Assembly (NCBI GenBank): GCA_003541895.1
Contig: DPLR01000137.1
Span: forward strand, 597-13,303
Reading direction: 5' to 3'
DNA: 12,707 nucleotides
Source: Cytophagales bacterium
GTDB lineage: Bacteria; Bacteroidota; Bacteroidia; Cytophagales; Cyclobacteriaceae
Under the pieces are notes generated by a model. The model was given only the letters and a program-made list of their open reading frames with translations, was not told where the DNA came from and did no database searches. Below are positions 7,353 through 12,707 of this stretch, in pieces. The translations under genes were made by a program, and so were the position numbers. The number at the start of each line of letters is the position of its first letter. Position 1 is the stretch's first letter.

Positions 7353-8165
7353 TTATTTTAAGTCTCTTAAATAAGAATCCACTTGCGCTTGCACGGCCGG
7401 ATCCTTATCCATTTTTTTTACACTTTCAAATTGCGACTGCGCCTCTTTCTTCTGACCGTTATTAAGGTAAGCTACTCCTAATAACATCTGACCTTGTACA
7501 TGTTTAGGATTTACCTCAATCAGTTGTTTTAACCAATCAATCGCTTTGCTATTTTGGCCTGACTGAACAGAAAGCATTCCCATATTAAACAAAGCCAATT
7601 CGTTTTTCGGATCTTCAGCAAGAACTTCTTTGAGCTGGCGAATGCCCTGCATCGGCCCGCCCGTGCTTAAGTACGTCATTGCCATCTTAATTCTGGCTTC
7701 GTAGTTCTTTGAATTCGCCTCAACAACTTTTGCTAAATACTCGCGCGTCTTTTCAGCCAGCATCTTTTGCTTTTGAGCATCCATGGCAAAAGTGTAGGCT
7801 TGGTAATAGCTGTTGCCTGCTTTCAAAAAACTCTCGGTTGTGTTAAAGAACGTTGCGGCCTTTTCTCCAAACCAGGCAGCGCTATCAAACTGACCTGCCT
7901 GAGTATAAAGGCTTTGTAAAGAGTCGGCAAAGATAGCATTTTTTTTATCTGACGAATTCTGAAAGGCAATCCTTGTTTCTTTGATCAGCGAAATGACTTG
8001 AGGCGATGCTGTTGAATGATTGGTAGGGAGCTTCGCAGTTGTTGTTGATTGCGATTGAGCCTCTTTCAGTTCGTTTTCATTTTCTACTACGACCTTCGGC
8101 AAAAGAAAAATCAACCAAACAACAACAACACTTACTACTATTAATATGATTCGGGTCTTTAACAT
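7353..8165 (-). CDS. Membrane-anchored TPR-repeat protein
   Basis: This is a 270-residue protein with one N-terminal hydrophobic helix (about residues 5-22, IILIVVSVVVVWLIFLLP), followed by a polar, Ser/Thr/Gln-rich linker. It lacks a signal-peptidase or lipobox motif, so it is probably anchored with its bulk outside the inner membrane. The C-terminal half carries about three TPR units: NYEARIKMAMTYLSTGG, NELALFNMGMLSVQSGQ and HVQGQMLLGVAYLNNGQ, each followed by an amphipathic second helix. TPRs bind proteins; the partner is unknown. I chose the ATG at 8163-8165. A TTG one codon upstream is also in frame, but ATG gives the same protein less one residue. It lies between the HU-like gene and the small ribosomal-type gene. 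A palindromic repeat ends 8 bases before its start codon. Confidence 0.85.
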   Translation of the reverse strand: MLKTRIILIVVSVVVVWLIFLLPKVVVENENELKEAQSQSTTTAKLPTNHSTASPQVISLIKETRIAFQNSSDKKNAIFADSLQSLYTQAGQFDSAAWFGEKAATFFNTTESFLKAGNSYYQAYTFAMDAQKQKMLAEKTREYLAKVVEANSKNYEARIKMAMTYLSTGGPMQGIRQLKEVLAEDPKNELALFNMGMLSVQSGQNSKAIDWLKQLIEVNPKHVQGQMLLGVAYLNNGQKKEAQSQFESVKKMDKDPAVQAQVDSYLRDLK

Positions 8166-8173
8166 CAATTATA

Positions 8174-8230
8174 GATTAGCCAATCTGCCGATAAAAGCCA
8201 TTGGCTAATCGACACCTTGAAAATTGATCA
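8174..8230 (+). repeat. Dispersed palindromic intergenic repeat, copy 1
   Basis: An 11-bp perfect inverted repeat, GATTAGCCAAT (8174-8184) and ATTGGCTAATC (8200-8210), flanks a 15-base spacer. A tail follows with TTGAAAA (8217-8223) and TTGATCA (8224-8230). The same elements recur in the same order in the gldD-recG gap (12265-12335). The element fills almost the whole HU-TPR gap, abutting the HU stop codon and ending 8 bases before the TPR start. In the minus-strand transcript it would fold next to the TPR ribosome-binding region. No T-run follows, so simple termination is unlikely. Confidence 0.75.
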
Positions 8231-8536
8231 TTATTTCTCAGCGTGTTGTTTTACCTTCTCGCTGCTTTTGATTTTGTTCACAAAAATTTTGGCGGGCTTA
8301 AAACTCGGAACAAAATGCTCATCAATAACGATAGCTGTGTTACGCGAAATATTGCGGGCTATTTTTTTCTTGCGCTTCTTGTTTATAAAACTTCCAAAGC
8401 CACGAACATATATATTGTGGCCATTGGCCATGTTTGTCTTTACAATATTGAAAAAAGCTTCAACACTGGCAGTAACATCTGCTTTGTCAATGCCGGTTTT
8501 TTCTGAGATCTGGTTGATTACGTCTGCCTTGGTCAT
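8231..8536 (-). CDS. HU/IHF-family DNA-binding protein
   Basis: This is a 101-residue HU-type nucleoid protein that binds and bends DNA as a dimer. MTKADVINQISEKTGIDKADV gives the N-terminal helices, RGFGSF (45-50) is the family signature, and VPSFKPAK closes the beta-arm saddle. The arm reads ARNISRNTAIVID, where E. coli HU has RNPQTG; the DNA-intercalating proline is replaced by Ile63. I recall RNISKNT-like arms in other Bacteroidota HU proteins. A short basic tail (residues 86-101) extends past the usual end. The frame is open upstream for 23 more codons. I chose ATG at 8534-8536 because MTKADV matches the family start and a good promoter lies just before it. It is the first gene of the minus-strand cluster. 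Confidence 0.94.
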   Translation of the reverse strand: MTKADVINQISEKTGIDKADVTASVEAFFNIVKTNMANGHNIYVRGFGSFINKKRKKKIARNISRNTAIVIDEHFVPSFKPAKIFVNKIKSSEKVKQHAEK

Positions 8537-8554
8537 AAAATTTTGGAAAGGGCG

Positions 8555-8585
8555 CAAAGTTAATCGCAGAACGTTCAAACGCAAA
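8555..8585 (-). promoter_or_regulatory. Bacteroidota-type promoter of the HU-like gene
   Basis: On the minus strand, TTTG (8582-8585) is followed after exactly 19 bases by TAACTTTG (8555-8562), then CGCCC. This is a perfect match to the -33 TTTG and -7 TAnnTTTG boxes used by the primary sigma factor of this phylum. Transcription should begin near 8548-8550, giving a leader of only about 12-14 bases before the ATG. It also indicates that the ORF extension upstream of that ATG is not used. Downstream genes to rng may depend on it. Confidence 0.75.
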
Positions 8586-8677
8586 ATGAATTTGTTGATA
8601 ATCACTTAGATGCCTTCAAAGAGAAGTTCGGTTCGACAGATTGCAATGTATTTTTAAGAGATTCACAGCGATTTCAT

Positions 8678-9733
8678 ATGAATGCAGAATTTTTTTCAAG
8701 TAAAATCATTGATTGGTATTTGGACCATCAACGCGATTTGCCCTGGCGCAGAACGAGAGATCCGTACAAAATTTGGCTGTCTGAAATTATTTTACAACAG
8801 ACCAGAGTTGTACAAGGGTTGCCGTATTATTTGGCTTTTGTCTCTGCATACCCAACCATTGATAGTTTAGCGAAGGCACCTGAACAAAAAATCCTTAGAC
8901 TTTGGCAAGGCTTGGGTTATTATTCGCGTGCGCGTAATCTTCACAAGTGCGCAAGAGAAATTAGCAAGAAATTTAATGGTGCATTTCCAAAATCATTTAA
9001 TGAACTGGTAAGGTTGCCGGGCATTGGCCCCTACACAGCTGCAGCCATCGCTTCTATTGCGTTTAAAGAAAATGTAGCGGTGGTTGATGGAAATGTTTTC
9101 CGCGTGATGGCTCGTGTCTTTGGGGTAGACAAAGACATCGCTTCCGATGAAGGCAAAAAATATTTCTTTTCGTTGGCCAATCAGTTAATCGATAAAAATC
9201 AGCCCGATATTTTTAATCAGGCGGTGATGGAGTTTGGCGCGTTGCATTGCTTACCCCAAAACCCAAAATGTGCTGAATGCATTTTTGCCAAACACTGCGA
9301 AGCCAATAAAAAAAATTTGCAGGACGTGCTTCCGGTAAAATCGAAGAAGGTAAAAATAAAGAACCGGTATTTTAATTATTTCATCATCAGATCTAAAAAT
9401 AAACTGCTGATGCGCCAACGAAATGGAAAAGATATCTGGAAAGGCCTTTACGATTTCTATTTGGTTGAAACAACCAGAAGCAGGAAAGTGGAAACTTTAA
9501 TCCTGGAAGATGAATTCTTGAATGGATCAACGATTATAAATGAAAGCAAATCGTTTACTCACCTTCTTTCGCATCAGAAACTGAAAGTGAAATTTATTAA
9601 AGTCGAAAAATCACTAACCAAAAAAGAAGAGTTGGTAATAAAGAATCAAAACCTTCAATGGTTTTCTCCTACGCAGATCTCCAAACTTCCAAAACCCATC
9701 TTGGTAGATCGATTTCTTAGAGAAGATCGATGA
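8678..9733 (+). CDS. mutY: Adenine DNA glycosylase MutY
   Basis: MutY removes adenine mispaired with 8-oxoguanine, preventing G:C to T:A mutations. The 351-residue protein has all the key parts. The catalytic Glu36 is in LSEIILQQTRV. The helix-hairpin-helix is RLPGIGPYTAAAIASIAF (112-129), and the catalytic Asp137 is in VAVVDGNVFRV. The four cysteines Cys191, Cys198, Cys201 and Cys207 have the C-x6-C-x2-C-x5-C spacing of the 4Fe-4S loop. Each of these residues is one position from its E. coli counterpart. The C-terminal part (about 228-351) is the NUDIX-like domain that recognises 8-oxoguanine, including MRQRNGKDIWKGLYDF. MutY heads the mutY-ssb-gldE-gldD order known in Bacteroidota. No clear promoter was seen in the 141-base divergent gap on this strand. 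Confidence 0.97.
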   Translation: MNAEFFSSKIIDWYLDHQRDLPWRRTRDPYKIWLSEIILQQTRVVQGLPYYLAFVSAYPTIDSLAKAPEQKILRLWQGLGYYSRARNLHKCAREISKKFNGAFPKSFNELVRLPGIGPYTAAAIASIAFKENVAVVDGNVFRVMARVFGVDKDIASDEGKKYFFSLANQLIDKNQPDIFNQAVMEFGALHCLPQNPKCAECIFAKHCEANKKNLQDVLPVKSKKVKIKNRYFNYFIIRSKNKLLMRQRNGKDIWKGLYDFYLVETTRSRKVETLILEDEFLNGSTIINESKSFTHLLSHQKLKVKFIKVEKSLTKKEELVIKNQNLQWFSPTQISKLPKPILVDRFLREDR

Positions 9734-9746
9734 CACGGATTTTTGG

Positions 9747-9778
9747 TAACTTTGCGACCCGGCAAATATTTTTTTGCC
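9747..9778 (+). promoter_or_regulatory. Possible -7 box and leader hairpin of ssb
   Basis: TAACTTTG at 9747-9754 is a perfect Bacteroidota -7 box, with the same octamer as the HU promoter. No TTTG is found at the expected -33 distance (around 9722-9728), so the promoter is incomplete. Directly downstream, GGCAAA (9761-9766) and TTTGCC (9773-9778) can form a 6-bp hairpin with a 6-base loop. It would lie at the very 5' end of the ssb transcript or in the mutY 3' region. It could equally be a weak mutY terminator. Confidence 0.4.
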
Positions 9779-9807
9779 CTTTTACAGCGTAAATAACAAA
9801 AACGAAT

Positions 9808-10248
9808 ATGTCAGGAGTTAATAAGGTGATTTTACTAGGTAGACTCGGCAAAGACCCTGAGTCGCGCACACTCGAAAGCGGCACTATGGTGGTGAATTTT
9901 ACTTTGGCAACATCTGAAGTTTATAAAGACCGGACCACCGGTGAGCGCAAGGAAATTACAGATTGGCACAACGTAGTGCTTTGGCGTGGCTTGGCAGAAA
10001 CAGCTTCAAAATATTTGAAAAAAGGAGATCAGGTTTATATTGAAGGCAAGATGCGCACACGCTCTTGGGAAAAAGATGGCGTAACTCGGTACACTACCGA
10101 GGTCATTGGAGATAACATGACCCTAATTGGTGGCAAGCAGAGCGGTGGCAATAACAGTACTTATGAACGCGCCACTACTTCAAGCGGTTCATCTCCTTCT
10201 GATGACTTCAAGCCACAGGATAATGTGACTGATGATCTTCCTTTCTAA
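9808..10248 (+). CDS. ssb: Single-stranded DNA-binding protein
   Basis: SSB coats single-stranded DNA in replication, recombination and repair, and recruits partner proteins. The 146-residue product begins MSGVNKVILLGRLGKDPESR. The OB fold spans about 3-108 and includes FTLATSE, DWHNVVLWRGLAETASKYL, KGDQVYIEGKMRTRSW and YTTEVIGDNMTLIG. A Gly/Ser/Thr-rich flexible linker follows, then the acidic tip DDLPF that docks SSB-interacting proteins. Length and tip are normal for the family. The leader is A-rich (aataacaaaaacgaat before ATG). Its position between mutY and gldE is the usual one in Bacteroidota. Possible transcripts come from mutY and from its own partial promoter at 9747. Confidence 0.97.
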   Translation: MSGVNKVILLGRLGKDPESRTLESGTMVVNFTLATSEVYKDRTTGERKEITDWHNVVLWRGLAETASKYLKKGDQVYIEGKMRTRSWEKDGVTRYTTEVIGDNMTLIGGKQSGGNNSTYERATTSSGSSPSDDFKPQDNVTDDLPF

Positions 10249-10291
10249 AGATGTTCAACGAATCAATTGATGCTTGGAAACTGTATTACTA

Positions 10292-11629
10292 ATGGATGAG
10301 CCTCCGAGTCAGTTTATAACCGATCTTTTGGCCGCAGGGTCAAACTGGTTTTACATTTTCGGTTTTTCGAGTATTATCATTTTGTTGGCAGCTTCAGCAT
10401 TTATTTCAGCGTCTGAAGTTGCTTTCTTTTCGTTGAAGGCCGACTTCCTTGATAAATGCCGAACTTCGGATGATTCATCAGAAAAAAATATTGTTGACTT
10501 ATTAAAAAAACCGCGGCTATTGCTTGCCACTATTTTGATATGTCATGATTTTGTAAATGTGGCCGTAGTTACGATCTCAACATTTTTAATGTGGGAGATG
10601 ACCCAAACCCGCAAACCTGCTGAAGCCATTGTTGGTATTGTAACTTTTGCTGTTACGTTCGCACTCACATTCTTTAGCGAGATCATTCCAAAAGTTTATG
10701 CTACACAGCACAACCTCACCATTGCAAAAAGGGTTGGAGCCACCTGGAAAGTACTCCAAAATTTTTGGCGGCCTGTTTCATGGCTGCTTTTGAGCTTAAG
10801 CCAGATTGTAGAGCGAAGGGTTGAAAAGAAAGGATACAGCACAACTGTTGAAGAATTGAATCAAGCGCTTGAGTTGACTACCAAAAACAATGAGACAACC
10901 GAAGAGGAAAAAGATATTCTGAAAGGAATTGTGAACTTCGGCACGTTGACTGTAAAGCAAGTGATGAAATCACGAATGGATATTTCAGCCGTTGATGTGG
11001 AATTGAATTTCACAGAGATGATGGAGCAAGTGAACAAGTCTGGATTTTCACGTATCCCCGTGTATCGTGAAACGATCGACTCCATCGAAGGTATTTTGTA
11101 CACGAAAGATTTGCTTCCTTTCCTCGATGAACAAGAGAATTTTAAATGGCAGAAATTATTGCGGCCAAGTTTTTTTGTGCCTGAAACAAAAAAGTTGGAT
11201 TCGCTTCTGAAAGATTTCCAAGGCAAACGTGTACACATGGCCATTGTGGTTGATGAGTATGGAGGAACGGCTGGAATCATTACTCTCGAAGATTTGATTG
11301 AGGAAATCATAGGCGATATCAATGATGAATTTGATGAAGTCAGTACAGCCTATCAAAAAATAGATGATCACACTTTCATTTTTGAAGGTAAAATTTCAAT
11401 TCACGATTTGTGCAAAGCGTTAGGGGTTGATTCCACCATGTTTGAAGACGTGAAAGGAGAAAGCGAATCGCTTGGTGGTTTAATTTTAGAATTGCATAGT
11501 GCGTTGCCAAAAGTGGGAGATCAGATCGTTTTCGATCGCTTTACTTTTACAATACTTAATGTTGATAAAAAAAGAATTGCGCGCGTTCGCGTTGCGGTGC
11601 AAGAAGAGACTTTGAAACATGAGGAGTAA
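10292..11629 (+). CDS. gldE: Gliding-motility-associated CNNM/CBS membrane protein GldE
   Basis: GldE is an inner-membrane protein of the HlyC/CorC (CNNM) family associated with gliding in Bacteroidota and thought to support GldD. The predicted 445-residue protein has a DUF21/CNNM membrane domain (about 20-170, with [15 protein letters not shown] and [12 protein letters not shown]). A CBS pair follows (about 220-345, with [47 protein letters not shown]). The C-terminal CorC/HlyC domain is at about 355-437, with [14 protein letters not shown] chose ATG at 10292 (MDEPPSQ). A TTG six codons upstream is in frame but less likely. The gene starts 43 bases after ssb, and its end overlaps the gldD start by 11 bases. 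Whether it transports an ion cannot be seen; the gldE identity comes from context as well as the fold. Confidence 0.93.
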   Translation: MDEPPSQFITDLLAAGSNWFYIFGFSSIIILLAASAFISASEVAFFSLKADFLDKCRTSDDSSEKNIVDLLKKPRLLLATILICHDFVNVAVVTISTFLMWEMTQTRKPAEAIVGIVTFAVTFALTFFSEIIPKVYATQHNLTIAKRVGATWKVLQNFWRPVSWLLLSLSQIVERRVEKKGYSTTVEELNQALELTTKNNETTEEEKDILKGIVNFGTLTVKQVMKSRMDISAVDVELNFTEMMEQVNKSGFSRIPVYRETIDSIEGILYTKDLLPFLDEQENFKWQKLLRPSFFVPETKKLDSLLKDFQGKRVHMAIVVDEYGGTAGIITLEDLIEEIIGDINDEFDEVSTAYQKIDDHTFIFEGKISIHDLCKALGVDSTMFEDVKGESESLGGLILELHSALPKVGDQIVFDRFTFTILNVDKKRIARVRVAVQEETLKHEE

Positions 11630-12245
11630 AGCTGGTTCTTATTTTTTCTTACTTGTTTCTGGCTCGCAGTTGCGCAGTTTCTACGGCTTACCGCTTATTG
11701 TTTTTCTTCTTTTTTCCTGTTCGCAAGAATACCACCCCAAACCCAAGGGCTATAACCGATTGGTACTTCCAAAGCAAGAATATCAACTTTTGCCCGATAC
11801 GCTGCCTTATAGTTTTGAATATTCCAAGCACGCAAAACTTTTAAAAGATACTTCATGGATCAGCGAGCGCCATTGGGTTGAAATTTATTATCCGCAGTTA
11901 AAAGCAAATATTCATATCACGTACAAAAAAGTGCTGGGCAAAGAGGCAATATTGAAAGAGCTGATGAACGATGCATATAACCTCACTTCAAAGCAACAAA
12001 TCAAAGCCAACGCGATTGACGAGATCATTACAACAACACCTAGTGGTAAAACTGCAGTGATTGCTGAAATAGCTGGCGAGGTACCGAGCCAATTTCAGTT
12101 TACTTTGACCGATTCCTCTAAAAATTTTCTTCGTGGTGCCCTTTACTTTAATACACGCGTTCAAAACGATTCGCTCGCCCCTGCTATTGAGTTCATGAAA
12201 AAGGAATCCATGCATTTGATCAACACGCTTCAGTGGAAAAAGTAA
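11619..12245 (+). CDS. gldD: Gliding motility lipoprotein GldD
   Basis: GldD is a lipoprotein required for gliding and chitin use in Flavobacterium, linked to assembly of the gliding and type IX secretion machinery. The 208-residue product has a lipobox LFSC ending at Cys34, directly followed by [17 protein letters not shown], the GldD-type mature N terminus. The rest is one conserved domain without recognised catalytic motifs. The N region before the cysteine is long for a lipoprotein signal, with two hydrophobic segments. An in-frame TTG at 11670 would give a compact signal of 16 residues before the cysteine, so the true start is uncertain. ATG at 11619 overlaps gldE by 11 bases, which suggests translational coupling and supports the longer form. 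Confidence 0.93.
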   Translation: MRSKAGSYFFLLVSGSQLRSFYGLPLIVFLLFSCSQEYHPKPKGYNRLVLPKQEYQLLPDTLPYSFEYSKHAKLLKDTSWISERHWVEIYYPQLKANIHITYKKVLGKEAILKELMNDAYNLTSKQQIKANAIDEIITTTPSGKTAVIAEIAGEVPSQFQFTLTDSSKNFLRGALYFNTRVQNDSLAPAIEFMKKESMHLINTLQWKK

Positions 12246-12264
12246 TTCTCAATTTCGATTAATC

Positions 12265-12335
12265 GATTAGTCAATTTGGATGAAAGGATTCATTGGCTAA
12301 TTTGCATATTGTCAAATTGAAAAATTAGTTGATCA
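12265..12335 (+). repeat. Dispersed palindromic intergenic repeat, copy 2
   Basis: GATTAGTCAAT (12265-12275) pairs with ATTGGCTAATT (12292-12302) across a 16-base spacer. Two pairs are G-U in plus-strand RNA, so the stem holds on that strand but would have A-C mismatches on the other. TTGAAAA (12317-12323) and TTGATCA (12329-12335) follow, as in the copy at 8174-8230. Nested within is a second inverted pair, TCAATTTG (12271-12278) and CAAATTGA (12313-12320). Just before the repeat is the 10-bp palindrome CGATTAATCG (12256-12265). The element occupies nearly all of the gldD-recG gap and runs over the likely recG start. Confidence 0.75.
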
Positions 12336-12707
12336 ATTTTTTCGAAACCCAAATTGAATTTCTGAAAGGTGTTGGGCCGCAACGCGCGGCTTTGCTTCAA
12401 AAGGAACTGAAGATATTTTCATTTGGCGACCTGATTCAGCATTACCCTTTCCGCTACGAAGACCGGACTAAATTTTATTCAATCAAAGAGATCGATGATG
12501 CAATGCCGTACGTTCAGATCAAAGGCAAGTTTACCGATTTCGAAATTATTGGCGCAAAAAACAAAAGAAGGTTAATTGGCTACTTTACCGATGGCAATGA
12601 TGAACTGGAGATGGTTTGGTTTCAACGCATTGACTGGGTGATGCAAAAAATAAAACCCAACATCGAATACGTTGCGTTCGGACAGCCAACGCGCTTTGTC
12701 AGCAAAA
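12329..12707 (+). CDS. recG: ATP-dependent DNA helicase RecG, N-terminal part (3' end outside window)
   Basis: RecG regresses stalled replication forks and migrates branched DNA. The 126 residues visible are the N-terminal wedge region. They contain FLKGVGPQRAALLQKEL, FSFGDLIQHYPFRYEDRTKF and YVQIKGKFTDFEI, the hallmark start of RecG, leading into the OB-fold wedge domain. The helicase motifs lie beyond the window. In this frame a TAG stop at 12326-12328 directly precedes TTG at 12329-12331, and there is no ATG before residue 60. So the start is most likely TTG, giving M-INFFETQIEFLKGVGPQR, close to the usual RecG N terminus. That TTG belongs to the TTGATCA motif of the intergenic repeat. The gene probably belongs to the mutY-gldD run. 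Confidence 0.92.
   Translation, partial: MINFFETQIEFLKGVGPQRAALLQKELKIFSFGDLIQHYPFRYEDRTKFYSIKEIDDAMPYVQIKGKFTDFEIIGAKNKRRLIGYFTDGNDELEMVWFQRIDWVMQKIKPNIEYVAFGQPTRFVSK

Noticed and set aside
8537..8605. Upstream extension of the HU-like protein by 23 residues
   Set aside because: The extension covers the promoter boxes at 8555-8585, and the protein start MTKADV at 8536 matches the family.
8217..8609. A 130-codon plus-strand frame opposite the HU-like gene
   Set aside because: It is fully antisense to a well-recognised gene and starts inside the intergenic repeat; no motif supports it.
10861..11322. A 153-codon minus-strand frame inside gldE
   Set aside because: It is antisense to the conserved CBS domains and has a serine-rich composition typical of a shadow frame.
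1..12707. A defence system, mobile element, CRISPR array, prophage or biosynthetic cluster
   Set aside because: Every long gene belongs to a known housekeeping, repair, folding, signalling or gliding family. I saw no transposase, integrase, direct-repeat array or toxin-antitoxin pair.

Overview
This window is a stretch of ordinary chromosome from a member of the Bacteroidota, most likely of the Cytophagales type. The lineage call rests on four things. The gliding-motility genes gldE and gldD follow mutY and ssb, an order I know from this phylum. Promoter boxes have the TTTG / TAnnTTTG form. Leaders are A-rich with no clear Shine-Dalgarno sequences. A very small, very basic ribosome-associated protein of the AURKAIP1/COX24 family sits beside ribonuclease G. 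Base composition and codon use look even throughout, and I see no transposase, integrase, phage gene, tRNA, rRNA or CRISPR array.

Layout. Bases 1-1113 hold the 3' third of carB (carbamoyl-phosphate synthase large chain), which ends without the C-terminal allosteric domain. A small exported VOC-fold protein follows (1151-1621). It converges with htpG (1626-3524, minus), leaving only 4 bases between the stop codons. A 138-base divergent gap separates htpG from an orphan 7TM-type sensor histidine kinase (3663-5600). The kinase end overlaps the end of the opposing ribonuclease G gene (5578-7167, minus) by 23 bases.

Bases 5578-8536 form a minus-strand cluster read as HU-like protein, membrane-anchored TPR protein, the 29-codon ribosomal-type protein, then rng. 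A good Bacteroidota promoter (TTTG-N19-TAACTTTG) sits in front of the HU-like gene. Across a 141-base divergent gap, a plus-strand cluster runs mutY, ssb, gldE, gldD, recG. gldE and gldD overlap by 11 bases. recG is cut by the window end and appears to start at TTG.

The genes are mostly housekeeping: pyrimidine and arginine precursor synthesis, protein folding, RNA processing, nucleoid structure, DNA repair and replication, plus gliding and type IX secretion. No gap without a gene exceeds about 141 bases. I found no undescribed multi-gene system. The most interesting non-coding signal is a dispersed palindromic repeat. It fills the HU-TPR gap (8174-8230) and the gldD-recG gap (12265-12335), and the second copy appears to supply the recG start codon.
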